From Candidatus Rokuibacteriota bacterium (GTDB lineage Bacteria; Methylomirabilota; Methylomirabilia; Rokubacteriales; CSP1-6): a stretch of 64,000 nt of DNA. The stretch covers positions 37,043 to 101,042 of the forward strand of contig QHSI01000103.1 in assembly GCA_003221515.1 (NCBI GenBank). Reading direction: 5' to 3'. Position numbers and translations under genes: made by a program. Below the pieces are notes generated by a model. That model did not search any database, was not told the DNA's origin, and saw nothing but the letters and a program-made list of their open reading frames with translations. This document shows, one piece after another, positions 34,479 to 43,351 of the stretch (its first letter is position 1; every line of letters starts with the position of its first letter).

Positions 34479-34528
34479 TTGACAAATCTGTGACGGGTCG
34501 CATAGCCTTGGTGTGGTGGTCCGACCAC
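34479..34528 (+). promoter_or_regulatory. Promoter and FadR/GntR-type operator before the TRAP operon
   Basis: TTGACA (34479-34484), 18 bases, then TAGCCT (34503-34508) form a promoter. At the expected start site lies a perfect palindrome, GTGGTCCGACCAC (34516-34528), whose core TGGTCCGACCA matches the FadR-type GntR operator. A repressor there would block transcription of the TRAP genes until an inducer, probably the transported acid, is present. No gntR gene lies in the window. Confidence 0.65.
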
Positions 34529-34611
34529 GTAGCAGACCTCGCGTTCACTCCACAGTTGATCCATCGGCGACGGCCGTGCACTTCAAGTCATCGATTCGGA
34601 GGAGGTGCTCC

Positions 34612-35754
34612 ATGAACGATCCGCAGGCGGTCACCGAGAGCCCGCGCCGGAAGTTTCTGAGGGGCGCGGCCCTCGCCGCGACGGGCGCGGCCACGCTCGG
34701 CTTCCCGAACGTCGTCAAGGCGCAAGGGCCCATCGCGATGCGCTGGCAGTCGACCTGGCCGCAGAAAGACATCTTCCACGAGTACGCGCTCGACTTCGCG
34801 AAGAAGGTCAACGACATGACCGGCGGCGACCTCAAGATCGAGGTGCTGCCGGCCGGCGCGGTCGTGCCGGCCTTCGGCCTGCTCGACGCGGTGTCGAAGG
34901 GCACGCTCGACGGCGGCCACGGTGTGCTCGTGTACCACTACGGCAAGCAGACGGCGCTGGCGCTCTGGGGCTCGAGCCCCGCTTACGGGATGGACGCCAA
35001 CATGCTGCTCTCGTGGCACAAGTACGGCGGCGGCAAGCAGCTCCTCAACAAGCTCTACGCCTCCATCGGCGCCAACGTGGTGTCGTTCCCGTACGGCCCG
35101 ATGCCGACCCAGCCGCTCGGCTGGTACAAGAAACCGATCACCAAGCCCGACGACTTCAAGGGGCTCAAGTTCCGCACCGTCGGGATCTCGATCGATCTGT
35201 TCCAGGGCATGGGCGCCGCGGTCAACGCGCTGCCCGGCGCCGAGATCGTGCCGGCGATGGACCGCGGCCTGCTCGACGCCGCCGAGTTCAACAACGCGAC
35301 GTCCGACCGCATCCTCGGCTTCGCCGACGTGTCCAAGGTGTGCATGCTGCAGAGCTACCACCAGAACGCCGAGCAGTTCGAGATCACGTTCAACAAGACG
35401 AAATACGACGCGCTGCCCGACAAGATGAAGGCCATCATCGAGTACGCGGTGGACGCGGCCTCGGCCGACATGTCGTGGAAGGCGATCGACCGCTACTCGA
35501 AGGACTACATCGAGCTGCAGACGAAGGACAAGGTTCGGTTCTACAAGACACCGACGTCGGTGCTGCAGAAGCAGCTCGACGTCTTCGACGCCGTCTCCGA
35601 CAAGAAGTCGTCGGACAATCCGATGTTCAAGGAGATCGCCGAGTCGCAGAAGGCGTTCGCGGCCCGGGCGGTGAAGTGGGAGCTCGACACCGTCGTCGAC
35701 CGCCGCATGGCCTACAACCACTATTTCAACAAGCCGACGCCCAAGAAGAGCTAG
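34612..35754 (+). CDS. dctP: TRAP transporter solute-binding protein (DctP family)
   Basis: The 380-residue protein has a twin-arginine signal (SPRRKFLRGAALAATGAATL), so it is probably folded before export by Tat. The mature part shows DctP features: MRWQSTWPQKDIFHEYALDF, GLKFRTVGISIDLFQGMGAA and DAAEFNNATSDRILGFADV. It delivers an organic acid or similar ligand to the DctQM membrane proteins encoded next. GGAGGTG precedes the ATG. A hairpin separates it from dctQ. Confidence 0.92.
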   Translation: MNDPQAVTESPRRKFLRGAALAATGAATLGFPNVVKAQGPIAMRWQSTWPQKDIFHEYALDFAKKVNDMTGGDLKIEVLPAGAVVPAFGLLDAVSKGTLDGGHGVLVYHYGKQTALALWGSSPAYGMDANMLLSWHKYGGGKQLLNKLYASIGANVVSFPYGPMPTQPLGWYKKPITKPDDFKGLKFRTVGISIDLFQGMGAAVNALPGAEIVPAMDRGLLDAAEFNNATSDRILGFADVSKVCMLQSYHQNAEQFEITFNKTKYDALPDKMKAIIEYAVDAASADMSWKAIDRYSKDYIELQTKDKVRFYKTPTSVLQKQLDVFDAVSDKKSSDNPMFKEIAESQKAFAARAVKWELDTVVDRRMAYNHYFNKPTPKKS

Positions 35755-35779
35755 CCACTCCGTGCCCGACTCCCTGCGC

Positions 35780-35811
35780 GCCAGCCAGCCGGGGCTCACC
35801 GGGTGGCTGGC
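35780..35811 (+). other. Intercistronic hairpin between dctP and dctQ
   Basis: GCCAGCCA (35780-35787) pairs with TGGCTGGC (35804-35811). Inside, after one mismatch, CCGG pairs with CCGG around a 6-base loop. No T-run follows. Such stems after solute-binding-protein genes can protect the upstream mRNA and lower expression of the membrane genes. Confidence 0.5.
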
Positions 35812-35826
35812 CGCATCCCTCCGCCC

Positions 35827-36510
35827 ATGACCGCGCGCCGGGTGATCGCCGCCGTCGACCTGATCAGCTACTGGTCCGGCAAGGCCGGCGCCTGGCTCAT
35901 CGTGGCCCTGACGTTCGTGGTCTCGGTCGAAGTCTTCAAGCGCTACATCCTGAATGCGCCCACCGCCTGGATCTTCGACTTCAACAACATGTTGTACGGC
36001 TCGCTCTTCATGTTGTGCGGCGCCTACACGCTGGCGCTGGGCGGGCACGTGCGCGCCGACTTCGTCTACATCTACTTGCGGCCGCGCGGCCAGGCGACGA
36101 TGGACCTCATCCTCTACTTCCTGTTCTTCATCCCCGGCATCCTCGGGCTGATCTACGCGGGCTACGACTACGCCGCGCTCTCCTGGCGCATCGGTGAGCA
36201 CTCGACGGTGACCGCCGAGGGCCCACCCGTCTACCACTTCAAGTCGGTGATCCCGCTGGCCGGCATCCTCGTCATGATCCAGGGGCTGGCCGAGATCGTC
36301 CGGTGCGTCGAGTGCTTGCGCACCGGCGCCTGGCCGTCGCGTCTGGAAGACGTCGAGGAGATCGACGTCATCGGGACGCAGCTGGCGCGCAGCGAGTACG
36401 TCGACGAGGAATCGCGGCGACAGGCGATGGAAGGCGCCCACGCCATCGACGAGGCCGCGCGCCACCGCAGCGTGGTCGACGACACGGAGCGCCAGAGCCG
36501 GACCCCATGA
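35827..36510 (+). CDS. dctQ: TRAP transporter small membrane subunit (DctQ)
   Basis: The 227-residue protein has four membrane helices (for example AGAWLIVALTFVVSVEVFKR and LILYFLFFIPGILGLIYAGY) and a charged C-terminal tail of about 60 residues, longer than in most DctQ proteins. The ATG at 35827 starts the conserved N-terminus. The stop overlaps the dctM start as ATGA. Confidence 0.88.
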   Translation: MTARRVIAAVDLISYWSGKAGAWLIVALTFVVSVEVFKRYILNAPTAWIFDFNNMLYGSLFMLCGAYTLALGGHVRADFVYIYLRPRGQATMDLILYFLFFIPGILGLIYAGYDYAALSWRIGEHSTVTAEGPPVYHFKSVIPLAGILVMIQGLAEIVRCVECLRTGAWPSRLEDVEEIDVIGTQLARSEYVDEESRRQAMEGAHAIDEAARHRSVVDDTERQSRTP

Positions 36511-38573
36511 GCGATCCCTGGCTCGGCCTCACCATGCTCGGCCTCATCGTGGTGGCCATCATGATGGGCTTCCCGACCGCCTTCACGCTGATGGGGCTCG
36601 GGATGATCTTCGGCTACATCGCGTTCTGGGTGCCCGGCGCCCACTGGTGGGACAACCGGATCTTCGACCTGATCGTCCAGCGGACCTATGGCGTCATGAC
36701 GAACGACACGCTGCTGTCGGTCCCGCTGTTCGTCTTCATGGGTTACATCATGGAGCGCGCGGCGCTGGTCGACCGCATGTTCCACAGCGTCCAGCTGGCG
36801 TTTCGGCGCGTGCCGGCGTCGCTCGCGGTGACCACGCTGCTGGTGTGCGCGTTCTGGGGCATCGCGTCGGGCATCGTCGGCGCCGTCGTCGTGCTGATGG
36901 GCGTCATCGCGATGCGGCCGATGCTCAACGCCGGCTACGACGTGAAGCTGGCGTCGGGGGCGATCACGGCGGGCGGGACGCTCGGGATCCTGATCCCGCC
37001 GTCGGTCATGCTGATCGTCTACGCGGCGGTGGCCGGACAGTCGATCGTCAAGCTCTACGCGGCGGCGATGCTGCCGGGCTTCTTCCTCACGTTCCTCTAC
37101 CTCGTGTACATCCTCGGCTGGGCGATCATCAATCCCAAAATCGCGCCGAAGCTGCCGCCCGATCAGTATCGCGTGACGGTGCCCGAGTACCTCGGCCGAC
37201 TCGAGCGCGGCCGGGCCCGCCGCGTCGTGGGCGGCCTGCTCGCGGCCGCGTTCCGTCCGGGCCTGCTTCGCGGCGCCACTGGACGGGACGGTCGCGCGAT
37301 CGGCTACCGCGTGATCGCCCACAACGTCCTCGTGCTCTCCGTGCCGTTGCTGCTGACCGGCGGCACGTTCGTGGCGACGTGGTGGTACGTGGTCGTCTAC
37401 AACGCCCCCGCGGCGGCGACGGCCGCCGCGCCCGCGCGCACCGCGGCGGTCACGACGCCGGCTACCCCGGCGGCGCCGGCAACGCCGCCGACTGCGACCA
37501 CCGGCGGGCCCGCCGAGGAGAAGCCGCAGGAGCTCGGCGCGGGCGGGGAGTCTGGGACGGAGCCCGCCGAGGGTGCCCGGAAGACCGAGGGCCCCGAAGA
37601 GGTCACGTCGCTCCGGGATCCCACCGCCGTCTCGGACGCCGGCAAGATTCCCGCGCACTTCTACGGGTGGTTCTGGGGACTCGCGGCGGCCTCGGCGCTG
37701 CTGCTGTTCGTCTACTACTGGCGCATGGACGGCGAGCAGCTCGAGATCTTGAAGGAGCTGTGCGCCTCGGTGGTCCCGTTGGGCGTGCTCACCGTCGTGG
37801 TGCTGGCGGTGATCCTGTTCGGCATCTGCACCGCGACCGAATCGGCGGCGATCGGCGCGCTGGGCGCGCTGTACCTGGCCGTGATGGCGCGCTTCATGCG
37901 GCCGGTCCTGTGGTGGAGCCTCGTCGGCTTCGTCGTCGGCGTCGTGCTCGGGGTGTACGAGGGCGAGGACCTCGCCTCACTGGTCGTCGCGGGCTCGATC
38001 GGCGGGACGCTCCTGGGCGCCGTCGTGCCCGGGCTCTGGTATCTCCGAAGCTCGCCCGAGCTGCGGCAGAACATCAAGGAGTCGACGTTCCTCACGGCGA
38101 AGACGACGGCGATGGTGTGCTGGCTGTTCGTCGGCTCCGCGCTGTTCTCTGCGGTGTTCGCCCTGCACGGCGGCCAGGGGCTGATCGAGCGCTGGGTGCT
38201 GAGCCTGAACCTCTCGCCGCTGGGCTTCCAGTTCGTGGCGCAGCTGATCATCTTCCTGCTGGGCTGGCCGCTCGAGTGGACCGAGATCATCGTGATCTTC
38301 TGTCCGATCTTCATCCCGCTGCTGAGCCACTTCAATGTCGACCCGATCCTGTTCGGCACGATGGTCGCGGTAAATCTCCAGGCCGCGTTCCTGTCACCAC
38401 CGGTCGCGATGTCCGCGTTCTACCTGAAGGGCGTGTCGCCGAAGCACGTGACGCTGAACCAGATCTTCGCGGGCATGATGCCGTACATGATCATCGTGTG
38501 TATCTGTCTCATGTTCATGTACGTCTGGCCGGGCATGACTCTCTGGCTCCCTGAATTTCTCTACGGCAAATAG
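36507..38573 (+). CDS. dctM: TRAP transporter large permease (DctM) with large central insertions
   Basis: The 688-residue permease is far longer than the usual 430 or so. Conserved DctM segments flank two insertions: GIASGIVGAVVVLMGVIA and ITAGGTLGILIPPSVMLIVY on one side; LSPLGFQFVAQLIIFLLGWP and AAFLSPPVAMSAFYLKGVSP on the other. Residues about 235-415 add extra membrane helices around an Ala/Pro/Thr/Glu-rich low-complexity stretch (about 300-375). Residues about 465-517 add two more helices. The reading frame is intact throughout. It completes the TRAP transporter. Confidence 0.9.
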   Translation: MSDPWLGLTMLGLIVVAIMMGFPTAFTLMGLGMIFGYIAFWVPGAHWWDNRIFDLIVQRTYGVMTNDTLLSVPLFVFMGYIMERAALVDRMFHSVQLAFRRVPASLAVTTLLVCAFWGIASGIVGAVVVLMGVIAMRPMLNAGYDVKLASGAITAGGTLGILIPPSVMLIVYAAVAGQSIVKLYAAAMLPGFFLTFLYLVYILGWAIINPKIAPKLPPDQYRVTVPEYLGRLERGRARRVVGGLLAAAFRPGLLRGATGRDGRAIGYRVIAHNVLVLSVPLLLTGGTFVATWWYVVVYNAPAAATAAAPARTAAVTTPATPAAPATPPTATTGGPAEEKPQELGAGGESGTEPAEGARKTEGPEEVTSLRDPTAVSDAGKIPAHFYGWFWGLAAASALLLFVYYWRMDGEQLEILKELCASVVPLGVLTVVVLAVILFGICTATESAAIGALGALYLAVMARFMRPVLWWSLVGFVVGVVLGVYEGEDLASLVVAGSIGGTLLGAVVPGLWYLRSSPELRQNIKESTFLTAKTTAMVCWLFVGSALFSAVFALHGGQGLIERWVLSLNLSPLGFQFVAQLIIFLLGWPLEWTEIIVIFCPIFIPLLSHFNVDPILFGTMVAVNLQAAFLSPPVAMSAFYLKGVSPKHVTLNQIFAGMMPYMIIVCICLMFMYVWPGMTLWLPEFLYGK

Positions 38574-38577
38574 CACC

Positions 38578-38695
38578 TCGGAGGGGGGCTTTGTCCCCCT
38601 TCCGACGGCGCCGCGGGCCTGAAGGCCCGCGCGCGCCTGCCTCCCCCAGAAGAGGATTGCGCGGGCCAAGCCCGCGCTCGAACGCGGTTGAGCTG
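38578..38695. repeat. Cluster of GC-rich hairpins after dctM (possible REP-like repeat)
   Basis: Three stems follow dctM: AGGGGG/CCCCCT (38582-38600), GCGGGCC-TGAA-GGCCCGC (38613-38630, extendable by one pair) and GCGCGGGC-CAA-GCCCGCGC (38659-38677). None has a T-run, so Rho-independent termination is uncertain. Sequence modules from 38654-38695 recur, in another order, at 54454-54508, which suggests a dispersed intergenic repeat family. Confidence 0.5.
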
Positions 38696-38745
38696 CTGCT
38701 CGAGGCGTTTGAACGGGCGCGGGTGGTGATAGGCTCTGGGTTGCG

Positions 38746-40083
38746 ATGGATCTGACGGGGTTGAATTGGGTGGCGGCGGTCGAGGCGGCGCGGATGATCC
38801 GGGAGGGCGTCGTCACGTCGGTACAGCTGGTCGAGGCGTGTCTCGCGCGGGTGCGTGAGGTCGATGCGGCGGTTCAGGCGTGGGCGTTTCTGGATCCGGA
38901 GCACGCGCTGGCGCAGGCGCGCGCGGCCGACGAGCTGCGGATGAGCGGGCAGCCTACGGGCCCGCTGCACGGCGTGCCGGTGGGCCTCAAGGACATCATC
39001 GACACCGCGGACATGCCGACCGAGAACGGCTCGGTGCTGCACGCCGGTCGCACGCCGTCGCGCGACGCGTCGGTGGCGTCGCTGCTGCGTGCGGCGGGCG
39101 CCGTCATCATGGGCAAGACGGTCACGACCGAGTTCGCCACCCGCACGCCAGGGAAGACGCGGAACCCGCACAACCCGGCGTACACGCCGGGTGGCTCCTC
39201 GAGCGGCTCGGCGGCGGCGGTCGCGGCGGGCATGGTGCCGCTGGCGCTCGGCAGCCAGACGACCGGCTCGACGATCCGGCCGGCGTCGTACTGCGGCGTG
39301 TACGGCTTCAAGCCGACGCACGGGCTGATCCCGCGCCACGGCATGTTCCAGCTCTCGCGCACGCTCGATCACGTCGGGCTGTTTGCGCGCGCCATCGAGG
39401 ACGTGGCGCTGCTGCTCGAGACGCTCGCCGCCTACGATGACCGCGATGGGGACTCGCGCCCGCGCGCCCGCGTCCCGTACCGCGACGTGGCGGCCGCCGA
39501 GCCGCCGCTCCCGCCCATGTTCGGCTTCGTGAAGACGTCCCTGTGGGATCGCGTCGACGCCGACGCCCGCGAGGCGTTCGGGGAGCTGGTGGCGAGCCTC
39601 GGCGACCGGGTCGAGGAGGTCGTGCTCGCCGTGCCCACCGACGAGGTGCTCGAGCTGCAGCGGGCGATCGGCGGCGCGGAGATCGCGATCAACCTCCGCC
39701 GGGAGTGGGACAAGGGACGCGAGAAGCTGTCGCCCGCGCTCCAGGCGCGGATCGAGCACGGGCGCCAGGTCCGCGCGGTCGACTATCTCGTCGCCCTTTC
39801 CCAGATCCCGCAGCTCAACGACAGCCTGACCGAGCTGTTCGAGCAGCGCTACGACGCCATCCTGACACCCGCCGCCTTCGGCACCGCGCCGGCGGGGCTC
39901 GAATCGACCGGCGACCCGGCCTTCTGCGCGCTGTGGACGCTCTGCGGCGTGCCGGCACTCAGCGTGCCGCTCATGCAGGGCGCCAACGACCTGCCACTCG
40001 GCGTCCAGCTGGTCGGCGCGCGCCATCGCGACGGTCAGCTCCTGCGCACCGCCCGCTGGCTCGTCGATCACGTCGCGCGCTGA
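38746..40083 (+). CDS. Amidase-signature family amidase
   Basis: The 445-residue enzyme has the Ser-cisSer-Lys triad of this family: K82 (VGLKDIID), S151 (TPGGSSSGSA) and S175 (TGSTIRPAS). It hydrolyses an amide or a carbamoylated nitrogen compound; the substrate is unknown. It follows the TRAP operon by 172 bases and precedes a HAD phosphatase and an aldehyde dehydrogenase. A -10-like TAGGCT (38730-38735) lies ten bases before the ATG; there is no clear ribosome site. Confidence 0.9.
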   Translation: MDLTGLNWVAAVEAARMIREGVVTSVQLVEACLARVREVDAAVQAWAFLDPEHALAQARAADELRMSGQPTGPLHGVPVGLKDIIDTADMPTENGSVLHAGRTPSRDASVASLLRAAGAVIMGKTVTTEFATRTPGKTRNPHNPAYTPGGSSSGSAAAVAAGMVPLALGSQTTGSTIRPASYCGVYGFKPTHGLIPRHGMFQLSRTLDHVGLFARAIEDVALLLETLAAYDDRDGDSRPRARVPYRDVAAAEPPLPPMFGFVKTSLWDRVDADAREAFGELVASLGDRVEEVVLAVPTDEVLELQRAIGGAEIAINLRREWDKGREKLSPALQARIEHGRQVRAVDYLVALSQIPQLNDSLTELFEQRYDAILTPAAFGTAPAGLESTGDPAFCALWTLCGVPALSVPLMQGANDLPLGVQLVGARHRDGQLLRTARWLVDHVAR

Positions 40084-40110
40084 GACCAGCCTCAGACCTC
40101 ATGGTCCGTC

Positions 40111-40791
40111 GTGACTGAATCCGTCCGGCTCGTGATCTTCGACTGCGACGGCGTGCTGGTGGACAGCGAGCGCATCGGCGTGCGCATCGACGTCCAGGTG
40201 CTCGCGGCGCTCGGCTGGGCCATGACCGAGGCGGAAGTCGTCGAGCGATTCATGGGCCGGAGCGACGCCTACATGGTGTCGCAGATCGAGGCGCATCTCG
40301 GCCGCCCGCTTCCCGCGGACTGGGAGGCGCCCTATCAGCACCTCTATCGCCGCGCGTTCGACGCCGAGCTGGCGCCGGTGCCCGGCATCGTCGACGCGCT
40401 CGAGCGGATCACGATCGCCACGTGCGTGGCGTCGAGCGGAACCCACGAGCGGATGCGCTACACGCTGGGGCTCACCGGGCTCTACGACCGCTTCGCCGGC
40501 CGCATCTTCAGCGCCAGCGAGGTCGCCCACGGCAAGCCGGCGCCGGACCTCTTCCTCCACGCGGCGACGCGAATGGCCGTCGCCCCCGCAGACTGCGTGG
40601 TCGTCGAGGACAGTCGGTTCGGAGTCGAAGCGGCGCGCGCCGCCGGCATGCGTGCGCTCGGCTATGCGGGCGGGTTGACGCCGCGGCGCTGGCTCGAGGG
40701 GCCGGGCACCGTCGTATTCGACGACATGCGGGAGCTGCCGCGACTCGTCCATGTTGCAGCGCGTCTAGCGCCGCCGCGCGCGCAGGCGTAG
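40111..40791 (+). CDS. HAD-superfamily phosphatase (phosphoglucomutase-like subfamily)
   Basis: The 226-residue protein shows HAD motif I, FDCDGVLVDSE (nucleophile D11, acid D13), a helical cap, the motif II region IATCVASSG, the Lys of motif III in HGKPAPDLF, and motif IV VVVEDSRFGVEAARAAGM. It acts on a small phosphorylated metabolite, such as a sugar phosphate. The start is GTG at 40111. It sits between an amidase and an aldehyde dehydrogenase. Confidence 0.87.
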   Translation: MTESVRLVIFDCDGVLVDSERIGVRIDVQVLAALGWAMTEAEVVERFMGRSDAYMVSQIEAHLGRPLPADWEAPYQHLYRRAFDAELAPVPGIVDALERITIATCVASSGTHERMRYTLGLTGLYDRFAGRIFSASEVAHGKPAPDLFLHAATRMAVAPADCVVVEDSRFGVEAARAAGMRALGYAGGLTPRRWLEGPGTVVFDDMRELPRLVHVAARLAPPRAQA

Positions 40792-40826
40792 GCTCCCGCT
40801 CGGCCGAGACGGTCAAGGAGGATCGC

Positions 40827-42278
40827 ATGGCAGACGTCGAGCGGATGTACATCAACGGCACATGGGTGGCGGCCGATGGCGGCGCCACGTTCGATGTCGT
40901 GAATCCCGCCGACCAGACGGTGGTCGCGCGAGTCGCCAATGGTGCCGGGCCCGAGATCCGGCACGCGGCCACCGCCGCCCACGCGGCGTTCGGCGAATGG
41001 TCCCGGCGGGCGCCGAAAGACCGCGGCCGGATCCTCCTGCGCGTCCAGGATCTGATGGAGGAGCGGCGCGACGAGCTGGCGCGGCTGGTGACGCTCGAGA
41101 ACGGTAAGCCGTTCGAGGAAGCGAAGAAGGAAGTCCAGTTCGCGCTCGGCTACTTCGGCTGGTTCGCCGAGGAGGCGCGTCGGGTGGCCGGCGAGTGGAT
41201 CCCGTCGCCGCAGCCGGGCAAACGCTACTGGGTTCTCCGCCAGCCGATCGGGCCCGTCGCCGCGGTGACCCCGTGGAATTTCCCGGCGACGATGGTCACG
41301 CGCAAGATCGCCCCGGCGCTGGCCGCCGGCTGCACGGTCGTGCTCAAGCCGGCCTCGGCGACGCCGCTGACCGCGCTCGCGATCGCGAAGATCACCGAGG
41401 TGGCCGGACTGCCGCCGGGCGTGTTCAACGTGCTCACGACCAACCGCTCGCGGCTCGTCGGGGCCGAGCTGCTCACGCACCCCCTGATCCGCAAGATCGG
41501 CTTCACCGGCTCCACCGACGTGGGCAAGGGGATCATGCAGGCCGCGGCCCAGCAGGTGACACGGCTCTCGTTCGAGCTCGGCGGCAACGCGCCCTTCATC
41601 GTGTTCGACGACGCGGACTTCCAGCCCGCGCTCGAGGGCGCGGTGGCCATGAAGTTCCTGCGCGTCGGCGGCCAGTCGTGCATCTGCGCCAACCGGATCT
41701 ACGTCCAGCGCGGGATCGCCGATCGTTTCGTCCCGGCGTTCGTCGAGGCGGTCAAGCGGCTGAAGGTCGCTCCGGGATTCGAGCCAGGCGCGCAGATCGG
41801 CCCGCTGATCAACGAAGAGACGCGGGCCAAGGTGCACTCGCTGGTGGAGGACGCGGTGAAGCACGGCGCGAAGCTCGCGGCCGGCGGCCACTACCTCGGC
41901 GGCGACCCGTACACCAAGGGCTACTTCTACGCGCCCGCGGTGCTGCTCGACGTCACCGACGACATGGCGATCGCCCAGGAGGAGATCTTCGGTCCGGCGG
42001 CGCCGATCTTGATATTCGACACCGAAGAAGAAGTGATCCGGCGCGCCAACGCGACGAAGTACGGGTTGGCCGCCTATTTCTACACGCGCGACACGGCGCG
42101 GCTCGTCCGCGTGGCCGAGCAGCTCGAGTACGGGCTGGTCGGCGCCAACGACGCGACCGGGTACACGCACGAGATCCCGTTCGGCGGCTTCAAGGAATCC
42201 GGCCTCGGGCGCGAGGGCGGCCACGAGGGCATCGCCGAGTACACCGAGGTGAAGTCGGTCGTCCTGAACCTGGGCTGA
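40827..42278 (+). CDS. NAD(P)-dependent aldehyde dehydrogenase (succinate-semialdehyde dehydrogenase-like)
   Basis: The 483-residue enzyme has the ALDH motifs: TPWNFPATMVTRKIAPALAA, the general base Glu in FELGGNAPFIV (about 250), the catalytic Cys in GGQSCICANR (about 284), and EEIFGPAAPI. The GGQSC form and overall likeness point to the GabD/succinate-semialdehyde or glutarate-semialdehyde group, but the aldehyde is not certain. AAGGAGGATCGC precedes the ATG. It probably oxidises an aldehyde formed in the catabolism served by the neighbouring amidase and transporter. Confidence 0.9.
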   Translation: MADVERMYINGTWVAADGGATFDVVNPADQTVVARVANGAGPEIRHAATAAHAAFGEWSRRAPKDRGRILLRVQDLMEERRDELARLVTLENGKPFEEAKKEVQFALGYFGWFAEEARRVAGEWIPSPQPGKRYWVLRQPIGPVAAVTPWNFPATMVTRKIAPALAAGCTVVLKPASATPLTALAIAKITEVAGLPPGVFNVLTTNRSRLVGAELLTHPLIRKIGFTGSTDVGKGIMQAAAQQVTRLSFELGGNAPFIVFDDADFQPALEGAVAMKFLRVGGQSCICANRIYVQRGIADRFVPAFVEAVKRLKVAPGFEPGAQIGPLINEETRAKVHSLVEDAVKHGAKLAAGGHYLGGDPYTKGYFYAPAVLLDVTDDMAIAQEEIFGPAAPILIFDTEEEVIRRANATKYGLAAYFYTRDTARLVRVAEQLEYGLVGANDATGYTHEIPFGGFKESGLGREGGHEGIAEYTEVKSVVLNLG

Positions 42279-42316
42279 CGGGCCACCCGGCTCGCCCGTC
42301 GAGCGGAGGAGTGAGT

Positions 42317-42481
42317 ATGCCTCTCTACGAGTTCTTCTGCGAGAAGTGCAAGAAGGAAGTGTCGCTGACCCTGACGATCAGCCAGCGCGAGAAGGGCGAC
42401 GCCAAATGCCCGCAGTGCGGCGGCCGCGAGCTGCGCCCGCTGGTCGGCACCTTCTTCTCGAAGACGTCCCGGAAGTCCTGA
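42317..42481 (+). CDS. FmdB-family zinc-ribbon protein
   Basis: The 54-residue protein starts MPLYEFFCEKCKKEV and has a second CxxC (CPQCGG), the FmdB/CxxC_CxxC_SSSS family pattern ending in a Ser/Lys-rich tail (FFSKTSRKS). FmdB was first described near amidase genes as a regulator, but the function of most members is open. GGAGGAGTGAGT precedes the ATG. Confidence 0.85.
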   Translation: MPLYEFFCEKCKKEVSLTLTISQREKGDAKCPQCGGRELRPLVGTFFSKTSRKS

Positions 42482-42549
42482 GCGGCGAAGGTCCAGTGGC
42501 CCCGCTCGCGGTGTGCCCGCGCGCGGCGCCCTGTGTCGCGCTCGCGCCC

Positions 42550-43227
42550 TCACCGTGACGCCGGCCGGTGACCGACGGTCGAGCCGGCGTGCCGCCCCAG
42601 CCACGCCACCACGACGGTGAGCGCGACCATGGCGACGACGCTCGAGACCCGCGAGATGCCGGATAGCAGGGCGAGCGTCCCGCTCGACAGGCCGGCGAAC
42701 ACGAGACCGACGACCGGCAGAACGGGGGCGCCGCAGCCGACCACGCTGCACGGTCCCGTCGAGAGGCCAAGCACGCCGACCACCGCGCCCACGACGCCTC
42801 CCGCGTGGCTGGGAGCGGCGCGCCCGGCCTCGCGAACGCCTCGCTCGCGGCGGTAGAGCAGGAGCGCGGCGTACGCGGCGATCAGGAGCGACGTGGCCAG
42901 GAAGCGCGCTAGATCCATGGTGTCGACGGCGAAACCCCATTCCGGGAACCCGTAGGCCCCGTCGGCGGTAAACCAGAACACCGCCAGGCGGGAGAGGAAG
43001 TCGAGCTTCTGGCGGAGCGGCGCGCTGGAGGCCAGATAATCGGGCAGCTGCGAGAGCCACGGATTGAAGGCGAAGTAGGTCCAGGGCTTGCGGGCCAGGG
43101 CCAGGATCAACGGCGGCAGGAGCACGTGGACGGCGAACACCGCGACGACGAGTGCCAGCACGGTTCCGGGCCGCGCACGCACGGCGGCGCCGAGGCCCCG
43201 GAGCGTCGTCTGTACCGCTCGGACCAT
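42550..43227 (-). CDS. Integral membrane protein with paired cysteines (unknown)
   Basis: The 225-residue protein has about five membrane helices: one near 22-44, one near 108-124, and a hydrophobic C-terminal half. The motif STGPCSVVGCGAPVLPVVGL places two cysteines and a proline at a helix end, recalling redox- or metal-handling membrane proteins, but I cannot name the family. TATACT (43242-43237) stands nine bases before the ATG and no ribosome site is visible. It is divergent from the Liv-type operon. Confidence 0.65.
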   Translation of the reverse strand: MVRAVQTTLRGLGAAVRARPGTVLALVVAVFAVHVLLPPLILALARKPWTYFAFNPWLSQLPDYLASSAPLRQKLDFLSRLAVFWFTADGAYGFPEWGFAVDTMDLARFLATSLLIAAYAALLLYRRERGVREAGRAAPSHAGGVVGAVVGVLGLSTGPCSVVGCGAPVLPVVGLVFAGLSSGTLALLSGISRVSSVVAMVALTVVVAWLGRHAGSTVGHRPASR

Positions 43228-43269
43228 CGGTCACCAAGTATAGGGCACGACGCCGGGCGCGGCCGTTCC

Positions 43270-43299
43270 TTGACATTCGGGGCGCCGAAGGCGTACTCA
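43270..43299 (+). promoter_or_regulatory. Candidate promoter of the Liv-type operon
   Basis: A perfect TTGACA (43270-43275) is followed after 18 bases by TACTCA (43294-43299), a weak -10. The leader would be about 45 bases and holds the GGAGGGAC ribosome site of the substrate-binding protein gene. Confidence 0.35.
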
Positions 43300-43351
43300 A
43301 CCGACGAGGGCGCCGTGAGCCACGCGACGCCGACCCAATGGAGGGACAACC

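Noticed and set aside
35762..35830. A 22-codon GTG frame before dctQ ending in an ATGA overlap
   Set aside because: It coincides with the dctP-dctQ hairpin, has no ribosome site and no protein character; the hairpin explains the sequence better.
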